Shown piece by piece: positions 18,027 to 28,700 of a stretch of 64,000 bases of DNA. Source of the stretch: Oscillospiraceae bacterium. Lineage in GTDB: Bacteria > Bacillota_A > Clostridia > Oscillospirales > WRJC01. The notes below the pieces were generated by a model. That model was not told where the DNA came from, made no database searches, and saw nothing but the letters and a program-made list of their open reading frames with translations. Numbering within the stretch: the stretch's first letter is position 1; every line of letters begins with the position of its first letter. Location: contig WRJC01000008.1 of the NCBI GenBank assembly GCA_009782405.1, positions 1-64,000 on the forward strand. Direction: 5' to 3'. The position numbers and the translations under genes are program-made.

Positions 18027-21000
18027 ATGAAAAAAATAATATCGTATTTGCTTTTGTCCTCCATGATATTTTGCCTGGTCCCAATGGCTGCGGCAGCCGA
18101 AGAGGATGCAGTTCCGCCGCTAAAAGACGGATATTCGCTTGTGCCGACGCTGTACGGCAAAACGGGGGTTGACGTTTCAAGCGCGTTTCTTTTGACTGTC
18201 CCCCTCGAAGCTTCAATCGGCGAAATCATCGGGGCGCTTTCAATTGACGGCCAGCCGGCGCCGCTGGTTTCGCAAAAGGGCAAAAAGGAATTTTTGATCA
18301 CCCCGTCTGCGACCCTGTCGCCCAATTTCTTGTACATATTCAGGCTTTCGCGCACCGGAAAAGAAGAAATCACCTGGGCATTCCAGACTGCCAAAAAATT
18401 TCAGGTGATTTCGAATTTCCCGCGAAACCAGGCGACAAACGTCCCAAAAAACAGCGGGATAGAGATAATCTTTTCCTCTGCGGGCTATGGAGCAATAGAC
18501 GACTATTTCGAAATATCCCCCAATGTCGAAGGTAAATTCGAATACCACAAAGAAACGGCCGTTTTCGTGCCGAAGTCGCTTGCCTACAAAACCGTTTACA
18601 CCATAACGCTGAAAGCGGGGATTGCGCTCGAAGGGACAGGCGACGCATTGGCCGGGGATTATACGTTCGCTTTCGAAACAGAGGCCGAACCCTCGTATTC
18701 CCCCCCGAAATATTCCGAATCCGCCTATTTTTATTCCAAATACGCCGAACTGCCGACCATCGAACCCCCTCAGTTTGGCTTTCGGGTCTATTGCTCCGAT
18801 TACGCCGCCGCTTTGCCAAACCCAAAGATAAGCGTGTACAAATTCGGCAGCGGCGAAAAAGCGGCAGAAGCGGTAGAGGCGCTGACGGGTGCGCCCGGCT
18901 GGTCCCGTTACGCAAAAGAAAAAGAACTCATCGGCAAAAACGGCCTAAGCAAAGTCATGTCCTTCGAGGCCAAGGACGGCTACGACGACCAAACAAATAC
19001 CTTGACGCTCCCCGACTGCCTCACGCAGGGATTTTACCTGATAGAAGCCGCGCTCAAAGATTCCAAAAGCCAGATGATCGTACAAATCAACGATCTTCCG
19101 GTTCAGCTCATCGCCGACAGCGAAAAAACCATTTTGTGGGTAAACGACATCGAAACAAAAAAAGCTTCCGCAGGAGCCGCGATTCAGGACGTCAAAGAAG
19201 GCAAGACATATACGGCGGACGCCGACGGGATAGCGGTCATCGACAGGGCCATTGAATTTTCGCGGGATTGCGAGCGATTCGACATAACCTCCACAGACGG
19301 CAAAGTTTGCATTTGGCTGTATCGCGGGTACGGATACGGCACAGGGGGAGCAAACGAAGCGTATTGGAGCGCCTTGCAGCTCGACCGCAGCTTGTACAAG
19401 CGCGACGACGCTGTTTCGTTTTTCGGTTTTGTGCAGGAGCGCAAAAACACCGAGCAGATAAAAAACGTGACAGCCGTGCTCACGCGGGGCTATTACAGCT
19501 ACGGATATTACGGAACGCGGGACATATTGCAAAAGCAGACCGTGCCGGTGAGCCACGGCGCATATTCCGATGAGATGCAGCTGCCCAATTTGGACGCGGG
19601 CTCATACAACCTGACCATATATTGCGGCGACGTAGCTTTGGCGAGCACCTACTTCACCGTGCAGGATTATGTCAAGCCGCCGTATAAAATCGAGGTTTCC
19701 GCAGACAAAAAAGCGGCTTTTTTGGGAGAAACGGTGACTTTTTTTGCCAAAGCGGGCTTTTTCGAGGGCACCCCCGTGGCGGATTTGGATATTTCATACA
19801 ATGTGTATGGATATGACCTGGATACTTCCGGAAACGGCCGCGCAAAAACAGATTTGGACGGAGCCGTGGAAATTTCCGAAAAGATCGCGGCCCATGCGGA
19901 CGCGCAGGGGCAGACAAGCCTCGGCTTTACAGCGGAGGCGACGCTCCCCGAAATCGGGCGGACTGCAAAAAGCGCATCCGTGCGCGCCTTCATCAACGAC
20001 ATCGAAGTCTTTGCAATGGCAAGCCGCACAAAAAAAGAAGCAAAACTCACGGCGAACGTGAGCTCCATAACCTTGGACAGGCTAAACGACGGCACGGCGA
20101 AAAATTACCACGACTATTTGGACGCGCCGGTTTCAGGCAAACCCCTGTCGGTGGAAATCTACAGGGTTTACTACGACAAAAAGGAAACCGGAAGTTATTA
20201 CGATTACATAGAAAAAAAGGTCAGGACGACATACAGGTATGAGCGAAAGGAACAAAGCATCAACGCTTTCACCATGGTCACGGACAAAGAGGGGAACGCC
20301 GAAAAAAGCTTCACCGTCCCCGACCGCCAATATGAGAGCTATTTCGCGAAGATAAGCTGCATCGACGGAAACGGCCGCAAAATCACGCAATGCGCTTACA
20401 TAGGCCATGACTATTACAGCTATTGGCAGAACGTCAATACAGACAGCTATTTTCTGGAAATGGACGAAGAAGCCAATGCGGCCTATGACGTCGGCGAAAC
20501 GGTGAAATTGACCCTGAAGCGCGGCTCCGCCGAAGTCACAAGCGGAAACTTCCTGTTTGTCGCCATGCAGCGCGGAATACAGAGCTGGCAAGCGGGCAAA
20601 AACCCGTACAGCTTCGAATTTTCAAAGGAACATATCCCCAATGTCACCGTCAATGCCTACTATTTCAACGGATACAACTACCAATCCGGCTATTACATGA
20701 GCAAAACCATTTATTTCGACTACTTGAAAAACGACCTGGAGCTGAGCGCATCCACCGACAAAGACTCATACAAGCCGGGAGATAGCTGCACCGTCACCGT
20801 GACGGCGAAGGACGCAAGCGGAAACTTGAAAAAAGACGCCAATGTAAATATAAGTATCGTGGACGAGGCACTGTTTGCCCTGAGGGATTACCATGTCGAT
20901 ACGCTCGCCCTCCTGTACCGCGCGGTGAGTTCGGGGCTGAAATTCGCCGCATCGACGCACAGGGCCTATGTGCCTTCTTTTGACGATGAGTTAAATGAAG

Positions 21001-22961
21001 AAGCCATGCCCGAAGCCGAAGCCCCTTCGGCGGCTCCCTCCCCCGGAGGCGGAGACGGAGACGACGCATATTTGAGGGAAATATTCAAAGACACGGCGTT
21101 TTTTGCCACAATGCAGACAAATAGGCAGGGCGAGGCCGTCTACACGTTCAAGCTGCCCGACAATATAACCTCTTGGCGGCTCACGATGTCGGCTGTAAGC
21201 GAAGACTTGTATGCGGGAAACGCCACCGCCAACATTATCGTCACGAATCCGATGTTTTTGAACTATACTTTAAATAACGAATTTTTGGCCGGGGACATCC
21301 CGACAATTGGAGTCAACGCATACGGGACGAGCCTGTCCGGCGGCGAGAAAGTGGATTTCGAAGTCTGGGACGAAAGCCGGCCCGACAAAAAATACAAAGC
21401 GAGCGGCGCGGCGTTCGAGCGCGTAAACATACCGCTCTGGAAGATGGAAAACGAAGGGGCGAACGCCCTTGTAATCAAGGCCACGGTCGATAACGGCACA
21501 AGCGACGCGGTCAGGCACCAATATCAAGTGCTCGCGACATACCGCGAGATCGACGAGGCGATGTATTGCGATGTTAGCCTCAGCACGAAATTTGAAGTCG
21601 GAAGCGGCGGGCTCACCAACATCACTTTCACCGACCAGGGCAGGGGGGCGTTTTTGCATCAGCTTCTTTGCATGCTTCGGGGCGGTTACGGCGGCGACAG
21701 GATCGAAAAGATGCTGGCGCACCGCGAAGCGGCCAAGCTGCTTTCGGAATATTTTCCCGACGTGCATTTTGGCTATTGCAACATCAATTTCGAGCCGAAA
21801 AGCTACCAGCAAAAAAACGGGGGGCTGTCCATATTGCCCCACGCCGAAAGCGACCTCGAAACCACGGTGAAACTCATCGATTACATCAAGGGCGAGATCA
21901 ACGCGAATTCGCTGAAAAACTATCTGTACATGGTTTATGAGGGCGAAAACGCCGAAAACAAAATGTGCGCGCTTTACGGGCTTGCGCTTTTGGGCGAACC
22001 GGTGCTTTTGGAACTTGGCGGCTATGCGATGCAGGACAATATCTCGGTGAAGGACGCGGTCTACATCGCGCTGGGCTATTGCGCCTTGGGCGAAAAGGAG
22101 ACCGCCTCAGAACTCTACGACGGCCGGGTCGCGCCGAACCTTGAACAGATGAAGCCGTATTTCCGCGTGAATGCGGGCGAAGATCAAGACGACGTCCTAA
22201 CGGCCACATCCGCCGCGAACTTATTGGCCACCAAACTCGAAAAACCCGAAAAAGAGGGTCTGTACCGCTATTGCATCGACAATTACGCCACGGACATACT
22301 GACAAACATCGAAAAGCTTTCGCATATAAAGCAGGAAATCGCGAAGCGGACCGAAGTCAAAGGCAAAATCAGGTATACCCTGTTCGGCGAGGAATTTACG
22401 CGGGAACTCGAAAACGGCTCCAGCTACACGCTGGAAATCCCCGCCCGGAACATGGCCGAATTCAAGCTGGTCGAAGTGACCGGCAGCGTGGGAGCGGTTT
22501 CCGTCATCAAAAAGCCCATGGAGGAAATAGGGGAAATCGACGGGGACATAACGGTCGTCCGCCGCTATTACGAGGCGAACGAATACAAAAACAGCAGCGA
22601 AAGCTTCAAGCAAGGCGACCTTGTGCGCGTGCAGCTGTGGATAGACTACACAAAAAAGGCGATGGACGGCTCGTACTGCGTGACAGACTATCTGCCCGCA
22701 GGGCTCGAATATGTCAGCGGATCTGCCAAAATCGAAGATTCGCCCGATTTTGGATACGGATATTACCGCTACTGCAAAGTCGAAGGGCAAAAAATAACGT
22801 TCTACGACTACAACGGCAGGTTTGACCAAGGGTGCATGTATTACTACTACGCGCGGGTGATAAACCCCGGCAAGTTTTTGGCCGAGGGGACATTCGTCCA
22901 AAACTTGGCGGCCAAGGACTGTTTCACCATCGGGGAGGACAGCGCCATAACCATCGAATAA
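18027..22961 (+). CDS. Secreted alpha-2-macroglobulin-like protein without thioester
   Basis: This is a large protein (about 1,644 residues) with a Sec signal peptide (MKKIISYLLLSS, cleavage after AAAA) and no lipobox or membrane anchor. It contains an Ig-like N-terminal domain, a series of MG domains (for example YVKPPYKIEVSADKKAAFLGE) and a low-complexity Glu/Ala/Pro/Gly stretch at 20990-21060 that resembles a bait region. It then has the A2M block DNITSWRLTMSAVSEDLYAG and an alpha-helical domain. Where the thioester CxEQ would be, it reads LRGGYGGDRIEKMLA, so covalent trapping is lost, as in YfaS-type homologues. The C-terminal part (VTDYLPAGLEYVSGS) matches the last macroglobulin-like domain. 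The likely role is protease inhibition or envelope defence. ATG 18027 gives a clean signal peptide; an alternative ATG is at 18006. Confidence 0.82.
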   Translation: MKKIISYLLLSSMIFCLVPMAAAAEEDAVPPLKDGYSLVPTLYGKTGVDVSSAFLLTVPLEASIGEIIGALSIDGQPAPLVSQKGKKEFLITPSATLSPNFLYIFRLSRTGKEEITWAFQTAKKFQVISNFPRNQATNVPKNSGIEIIFSSAGYGAIDDYFEISPNVEGKFEYHKETAVFVPKSLAYKTVYTITLKAGIALEGTGDALAGDYTFAFETEAEPSYSPPKYSESAYFYSKYAELPTIEPPQFGFRVYCSDYAAALPNPKISVYKFGSGEKAAEAVEALTGAPGWSRYAKEKELIGKNGLSKVMSFEAKDGYDDQTNTLTLPDCLTQGFYLIEAALKDSKSQMIVQINDLPVQLIADSEKTILWVNDIETKKASAGAAIQDVKEGKTYTADADGIAVIDRAIEFSRDCERFDITSTDGKVCIWLYRGYGYGTGGANEAYWSALQLDRSLYKRDDAVSFFGFVQERKNTEQIKNVTAVLTRGYYSYGYYGTRDILQKQTVPVSHGAYSDEMQLPNLDAGSYNLTIYCGDVALASTYFTVQDYVKPPYKIEVSADKKAAFLGETVTFFAKAGFFEGTPVADLDISYNVYGYDLDTSGNGRAKTDLDGAVEISEKIAAHADAQGQTSLGFTAEATLPEIGRTAKSASVRAFINDIEVFAMASRTKKEAKLTANVSSITLDRLNDGTAKNYHDYLDAPVSGKPLSVEIYRVYYDKKETGSYYDYIEKKVRTTYRYERKEQSINAFTMVTDKEGNAEKSFTVPDRQYESYFAKISCIDGNGRKITQCAYIGHDYYSYWQNVNTDSYFLEMDEEANAAYDVGETVKLTLKRGSAEVTSGNFLFVAMQRGIQSWQAGKNPYSFEFSKEHIPNVTVNAYYFNGYNYQSGYYMSKTIYFDYLKNDLELSASTDKDSYKPGDSCTVTVTAKDASGNLKKDANVNISIVDEALFALRDYHVDTLALLYRAVSSGLKFAASTHRAYVPSFDDELNEEAMPEAEAPSAAPSPGGGDGDDAYLREIFKDTAFFATMQTNRQGEAVYTFKLPDNITSWRLTMSAVSEDLYAGNATANIIVTNPMFLNYTLNNEFLAGDIPTIGVNAYGTSLSGGEKVDFEVWDESRPDKKYKASGAAFERVNIPLWKMENEGANALVIKATVDNGTSDAVRHQYQVLATYREIDEAMYCDVSLSTKFEVGSGGLTNITFTDQGRGAFLHQLLCMLRGGYGGDRIEKMLAHREAAKLLSEYFPDVHFGYCNINFEPKSYQQKNGGLSILPHAESDLETTVKLIDYIKGEINANSLKNYLYMVYEGENAENKMCALYGLALLGEPVLLELGGYAMQDNISVKDAVYIALGYCALGEKETASELYDGRVAPNLEQMKPYFRVNAGEDQDDVLTATSAANLLATKLEKPEKEGLYRYCIDNYATDILTNIEKLSHIKQEIAKRTEVKGKIRYTLFGEEFTRELENGSSYTLEIPARNMAEFKLVEVTGSVGAVSVIKKPMEEIGEIDGDITVVRRYYEANEYKNSSESFKQGDLVRVQLWIDYTKKAMDGSYCVTDYLPAGLEYVSGSAKIEDSPDFGYGYYRYCKVEGQKITFYDYNGRFDQGCMYYYYARVINPGKFLAEGTFVQNLAAKDCFTIGEDSAITIE

Positions 22962-22974
22962 AGGGTTATGCGCG

Positions 22975-25599
22975 TCACAAATATTTGCGAAGCACTTTGA
23001 GCACCTTTTCAAAATCGATCGGTTTGCGGAGGTGCTCGTCCATTCCCGCCGCATAGCTTTCGTCGACGTCGCTTTTGAAAGCGTTGGCTGTCATGGCTAT
23101 AATCGGCAGCTTGATATTTTTCATATGCGGCAAGGCCCTTATGGCGCGCGTCGCTTCATATCCGTCCATTTTGGGCATCTGCACATCCATGAACACAATG
23201 TCATACTTTCTGCCGGACGATTCTATCATTTCCAGCGCTTCCCGCCCGTTTTCCGCGCAGTCTATTTCAATTCCCGTATCTGCCAAAAGGTCTACGAGTA
23301 TTTCGCGGTTGATCGCCACATCTTCGGCAAGAAGCAGCCTTTTGCCCTCAAATTCGCCTTCTGCATATCCGCTTTCTTCAATTTGGACTTGAGTTCTGCC
23401 GGCGCATCCGTCTAAGCCGCCCTCAAGGAAAATCGGGGAAAGCGGATTTTTTTCGCTGCGCGAGGCTTTTATGGTGAAGATGAATTTGGCGCCTTTTCCG
23501 AGTTCCGATTCGATCCATATCCTGCCTCCCATGAGTTCGACGATGTTTTTGGATATGACAAGGCCCAAACCCGTCCCCCCATATTGGCGGTTCGTGCCGC
23601 TTTCCGCCTGTTCGAACGCCCGGAACAGCCTCCCCTGCTGTTCGGGCGAAATGCCTATCCCGCTGTCCGCCACAAAAACGCGCAGTTCGCAGAATTCGTC
23701 GGTTTCGCCGATCAAAGAGGCTTCGAAATCGATGTTCCCAAATTCGGGGGTGAACTTTACCGCATTGGAAATCAGATTCGTCAAAACCTGCGCCAGCCGC
23801 TGTTCGTCGGCCACGATAAGGCGCGGTATTTTTTTATCGACATTCATTCGAAGCGATTGTTTTTTTTCTTCCACGCGGAAACTTGCGACTGCCACGACTT
23901 TTTGCAGCATTTTTTCGAAATCGAATTCAACGGGGGCGAGTTCGAGTTTGTTCGCCTCGATTTTCGACATATCGAGTATATCATTTATCACACCTAAAAG
24001 ATGGGAAGAAGCGGCCTCTATTTTATTTAGCGCATAATCCTTTTCAGCCGCGTTTTTCGCCTTTTTCCCGATGGCGGTCATGCCGATTATGGCGTTCATG
24101 GGCGTCCTCATTTCGTGGCTCATGCTTGACAGGAAATCGCTTTTGGCCCTGCTGGCTTCGTTTGCTTGCGCGAGCGCGGATTTCAGCAATTCGTTTTGGC
24201 TGTTTATTTCTTTTATCAATTCCGCTCCCTTTACCGCGGCGGAGATGTTTATTCGAAGCGCTTCATATGTATCCACGGCAATATCGGGGTCAAAAGGCAT
24301 GAGCATCGTCCCGAATTCCTCATCCTTGAAAAACAGCGGGACAAAGAACACGTCGCGCCGTTTTTTCTCGAAATCAAATTTTTCGATGGTGGAGTAATCC
24401 GAAAACACGATGGGGGCGCCCCTGTTGTTTTTTATGTTGAATTTTGTATCCCCGTCAAATCCTATGAGCGTATTTATCGTCCTGTCGGCATTTGGGTCGC
24501 CGCTTTTTATGGGGCGGCGGTACAGGCCAATTATCGCGGAATCGATGGAAATGCTCGGAAGCGTTTTGTGCAATTCCTCCGCCAGTGAATCTATGTCAAA
24601 TATCAAAACGAGGTTGCTGGCAACCCTCCTCACTATCCAACGGTTGTCTTTCAAGGCGATTTCCCTGAATTCCATTTCTTTTTGCCGGACGCCTTGGGCA
24701 AATTCATTTGCCGATTCCATATTTGCGCATCCGCAGGACTGGCGCTCCATAAACACCGGCGTCATGTTGATTATTTTTTCCACAGGTTTCCCTTTGATTT
24801 GATCGAGGAGCATTTCCGCGCTCACCAAGCCGAATTTACGGAAATCCTGCCGCGCCGTGCTTATCGAGGGGATAAAAGCGGCAGATTCTTTGTCGTCGTC
24901 GAAGCCGGTGACCGCAAAATCCGCGGGAGCGGACAAATTGTTGTTTTTCAATTCGTTTAAAATGCCCATTGCAGTCATATCGTTGCACGCGGCGATCGCA
25001 TCGGCGGAAATATCAGTCATTTCAAGCAGTTTTTTCACCGCGTTCTTCCCGCTGTCCTGATCGAAATTCCCGGGGAAAATATATCTGTCATCGTAAGCTA
25101 TCCCATTTGCCTCCAATGCCATTTTGTATCCTTCGAGGCGTTTTTGGGCTTCGGGATGCCCGTCCGGGCCTTTGACAAAAGCAATTTTTTTCTTGCCGTG
25201 GACCCGTATCAAATGTTCCACCGCATCGTGCATCCCCGCCAAGTTGTCCACTATGACGGACACGGCGCCCGGCATAATGTACGAAACGGAAACGACGGGA
25301 AGGCGGCCGGGGATTCTGGCGGCATATTTTTCGAAATTTTCATTTTTCAGTATATGGGCCATAAAACCGGAAAACATGATTATCCCGTCCAATGAGCCGT
25401 TGTTTCGTATAGTCTCGAAGCAAGTGTCGAAATGCGAGGCAAAATCATTGGTAGTCATCTGATATGTCCCGAAATACGCCGTCAGGTGAATGTCGTTCAT
25501 GCGCGCGTATTCCACGATGCCGCTCCAGATATCATATTGGTTTGTGGTGTCCATAGTGGAAAATATGACGCCGAAATGAAGCCGCTTTCTGTTTTCCAT
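22975..25599 (-). CDS. LacI-type sensor domain fused to hybrid histidine kinase
   Basis: The 874-residue protein starts directly with a periplasmic-binding-protein-like sensor of the LacI/GalR effector type (about 8-290: HFGVIFSTMDTTNQYD, IVDNLAGMHDAVEHL, AACNDMTAMGIL, VTGFDDDKESA). It has no helix-turn-helix, signal peptide or membrane helix. A GAF-like region (about 315-460) and a coiled coil (460-485) follow. Then come HisKA with H495 in SHEMRTP, HATPase_c (LTNLISNAVKF, DSGIGIS, GGTGLGLVISK) and a receiver domain with D805 in FMDVQMPKMDG and K859. The sensor is therefore cytosolic and probably reads an intracellular sugar or nucleoside. No separate response regulator with DNA-binding output is present nearby. 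It is convergent with the macroglobulin gene. Confidence 0.88.
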   Translation of the reverse strand: MENRKRLHFGVIFSTMDTTNQYDIWSGIVEYARMNDIHLTAYFGTYQMTTNDFASHFDTCFETIRNNGSLDGIIMFSGFMAHILKNENFEKYAARIPGRLPVVSVSYIMPGAVSVIVDNLAGMHDAVEHLIRVHGKKKIAFVKGPDGHPEAQKRLEGYKMALEANGIAYDDRYIFPGNFDQDSGKNAVKKLLEMTDISADAIAACNDMTAMGILNELKNNNLSAPADFAVTGFDDDKESAAFIPSISTARQDFRKFGLVSAEMLLDQIKGKPVEKIINMTPVFMERQSCGCANMESANEFAQGVRQKEMEFREIALKDNRWIVRRVASNLVLIFDIDSLAEELHKTLPSISIDSAIIGLYRRPIKSGDPNADRTINTLIGFDGDTKFNIKNNRGAPIVFSDYSTIEKFDFEKKRRDVFFVPLFFKDEEFGTMLMPFDPDIAVDTYEALRINISAAVKGAELIKEINSQNELLKSALAQANEASRAKSDFLSSMSHEMRTPMNAIIGMTAIGKKAKNAAEKDYALNKIEAASSHLLGVINDILDMSKIEANKLELAPVEFDFEKMLQKVVAVASFRVEEKKQSLRMNVDKKIPRLIVADEQRLAQVLTNLISNAVKFTPEFGNIDFEASLIGETDEFCELRVFVADSGIGISPEQQGRLFRAFEQAESGTNRQYGGTGLGLVISKNIVELMGGRIWIESELGKGAKFIFTIKASRSEKNPLSPIFLEGGLDGCAGRTQVQIEESGYAEGEFEGKRLLLAEDVAINREILVDLLADTGIEIDCAENGREALEMIESSGRKYDIVFMDVQMPKMDGYEATRAIRALPHMKNIKLPIIAMTANAFKSDVDESYAAGMDEHLRKPIDFEKVLKVLRKYL

Positions 25600-25623
25600 G
25601 CCAATTCGCCCCCATCAATGATT

Positions 25624-25658
25624 TGTGATATTATATCACATATTTCAGCTGTTGTCAA
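25624..25658 (-). promoter_or_regulatory. Consensus promoter with overlapping palindromic operator for the hybrid kinase
   Basis: On the minus strand TTGACA (25653-25658) and TATAAT (25630-25635) have a 17-base spacer. The -10 lies inside a perfect palindrome at 25624-25640, TGTGATATAATATCACA on the minus strand. A symmetric site on the -10 is typical for a repressor operator. The repressor is not identified, and the kinase itself has no DNA-binding domain. Confidence 0.72.
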
Positions 25659-25690
25659 GTTCTTTTGCCTCGAAAAAAAGCGCGGCAAAA

Positions 25691-25722
25691 GGCGCCTCCG
25701 CAATTTTTGTCGCGGAGGCGCC
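25691..25722 (-). terminator. Rho-independent terminator after the surface protein gene
   Basis: A perfect 11-bp stem (GGCGCCTCCGC, 25691-25701, with 25712-25722) with a 10-base loop lies 14 bases past the stop of the surface protein gene. On the minus strand it is followed by TTTT and then a seven-T run slightly further on. It also separates the kinase promoter from that gene. Confidence 0.75.
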
Positions 25723-25736
25723 TTTGATTCGCGCCT

Positions 25737-28700
25737 TTAATTCGCCTTTTTCTTCCTCATCCGGGAAATTGCGGCTATGCAAAGCGCCAAAGCCAAAACC
25801 GAACCGAGCAAAACGGCAAGGAAAGCGTCTCCCGTGCCGGGATTGGGTTTCGCGCCAAAATCCGAATCTTTTTCATCCGGCCAAAAACCAAACAGCGGTA
25901 TCAGGTTGCCTGCCACGTCGTATTCTTCTATGTTTTCGCCGTCGGGCAGCATTATATAACCTATTGGGATTCCGTTTTCGTCGAATATATACCATATGCC
26001 TTCTTCTTTGTCATACTCCGCCCACCAGCCGTTGCCCAGGGGCGTCCGATCTTCGACTTCCTCGAATTCCTCCAATTCTATTGTAGGCTGCGTCATATAT
26101 TGAATCGGCGGGGGCGCCTCCGTTTCTTCTTTTGCTTGCGTCCCGTCTTCGCCCTCTTCGGTTTCTGATCCGCCGTCTGCGGCCGATTCATCCCCTCTCT
26201 CGACAAGGCCGGTTTCCTGCGGCGCGGCTTCTATCGTTATTGGCTCCTCCGTGTCCAAAGCGGCGGTGGCGGCCGTTTTCGGTTCTGCATCCGGCAGTTG
26301 AAGCGTCGTAGATTTTTCGGAAGACTGTTGCTGCGTAGTCGGCTGCGTGGTCGTTTGGAGCGCGGTAGTAGGTTGCGTGGCCGGCAAAACGGGCGGATAG
26401 ATTGGAGGCGCGGGCGGGGGCGCCTTTTTGTTTGTGGCGGTCACAGTCAGCGCATCGCCGTTTGCAACTGTTATCCGGCTGTGGGAGAGCGAAACTTTTT
26501 CATAGCCGCCGGGAATATCGACTTCTTCGACATCATATACGCCCGGATCCACGTCCGCGATTTCCATTTGCCAGTTGTTTGAAGCAGAAAGCGTGAATGC
26601 GTATTTCACGTCCCCGCCCTGTTTCAGCGCCAATTTGAATGCCGTCGCGTCAGTTGGGGCGTCGCTTGCAGGATTGAACTCTTTTTTTGCCGTGACTGAC
26701 GTTTTGCCAAGCGGATAAATCGGAGTTTCCGGAATTTTTTTGTTTGTGGCGGTCACGGTCGCATCGCCGCCGTCAACTACGGAAATCTGTTCCGGCAAAA
26801 GGGAAACTTTTTCGTAGCCGTCGGGCATATCGACTTCTTCGACGTCGTAAATGCCCGGGTTCACGTTTAAAAGCTCCATTTGCCAATTGTTTGCAGCAGA
26901 GAGCGTGAACATATATTTCACATCCCCGCCCTGCTTGAGCACCACGGTGAATTCTTTTTTGTCTGTGGCATCTGGGGCGTCGCCTGCGGGGTCGAATGCC
27001 TTTTTGGCCGTGACTTTGCCGGCCGGAGGCAGCGGAGGAGGTATCTTTTCGTTTACGGCGGTCACTACAAGGTCGGCTCCGTCCGTCACCGTGATTTTGC
27101 TGTGCGACATCGAATATGCCCTGTATCCCGCCGGCATATTTATCTCTTCCACGTCATATACGCCCGGATCCACGTCTGCGATTTCCATTTGCCAGTTGTT
27201 TGAAGCAGAAAGCGTGAACGCATATTTCAGATTTCCGCCTTGCTTGAGCACCAAGGTATATGACGATCCGTCGGCCGGAGCGTCGCCCGCAGGATTGAAT
27301 TCTTTTTTTGCCGTGACTTTTCCGGTCGGCGGGGTGCCCGGAAACACGTTGGCAAAGGCGATTTCGTCATAGGAGAATAACGGTTCGTTGGGATAGACCT
27401 TGCTTCCGTAATGCGATGTTGCCGCAGTTCCGTTGATGTATTTTGTGACTTCGATGACTTCCTCGACGACCGGGGACGCCCATACCCTCACAGTGAGCAC
27501 ATATACTATCGGCTCGCTTGCCCAGTCGGTGATTCCGGTGAAATCCTCTTCTATTTTGAAGTAGTAGTCTATGCCCTGCGGACTTGCCATATTTACCGGA
27601 AGCACGAGCATGGGGAACCGGAAAAGATCTCCGTTCACCGAACCGGGTGTGTCGGCAAAGCTGACGATTCCGCCGCTTTTGATTTTGTTTGGGTCAGGCC
27701 CTTCCAACTCGGTCAGCTTAAAGGAAAATTGGGGGTTGCCCGGGTTGGCCGCGTTTATTTCCAAGGTTTTTATGCCGCCCAAATAAACGGCGGCATGGCC
27801 TTTGTTGGCGGGGATGTATGTATTCGTGATGGTGCGGGAGCTGTCGCCGGAAGATCCGCCGCTTGCCCAAGCGGAAGCGGATTTGTCCCACCATTCCACT
27901 GCGGGCGCGTTTGTTCCCGCTTGGATTGTCACTTTCGCATAGAGCGTCTCTATGCTGTGCGTCCAGCCGTTCATGCCATTTGTCGCATTCGGCGCCTCGG
28001 AGATGCTGAAATAATAGCTTCCCGGCAGCAATTCGCTGAGCATGGCCACGCCGCGTTTTATCGAGCTCGTATCGCCGCCTCCGGCGCCGTCAAAAATTTT
28101 TTCCCCCGCATTCACCGAAGTCATTGTTTCGGTGTCGGATGTATTCGACATTTGGGTAGGGTTGTCCCCATTCCCAAAAAGGCGCGTTAGCGTATAAGAA
28201 AAGGGGTTGTTTGGGGGGAAATAGTTGCCGTCGGGGGAATAGTACGCTTTGGAAAACGAGAGCGCCGCAGTCGCCTTGTGGTATGTGTTGGCAAAAATGC
28301 CGGAGGTTTTCGAATTGTTTATGTCGAAAACCGAAACGACCGGGTCTGAAAAAGTGACTCCATTCGCATTTTTTGCGACTTCGAGCTTCAAATACAGCGC
28401 TTCATTGTCATATGTCCAGCCATCGCCCGCCACGGATTCGTCTTTTTCGGTGATCTTGAAATAATAATCGCCTTCGGACAAATTGCCCAGCAGGACGTCG
28501 ATGGTCTGCGATGTGCTGTCGTTTGAGGCGTTCGGGCCGAATTTCGCGGAAAGTATTTCATATGCGCCCAGCCCGCCCGGAAGACATCCCGACGGCGCCG
28601 CCAACAAATCGCCGTTTATGTCCACTTCCTCCACCACGAAGGCAAACTGCTTGTCTGCGGGAAATCCTGCGGATCTTCTTCCGTAAACTTCTTTTGTGAA

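Noticed and set aside
26424..27317. Tandem repeats as a possible CRISPR array
   Set aside because: Units are about 300 bp, coding, and in frame with the adhesin.
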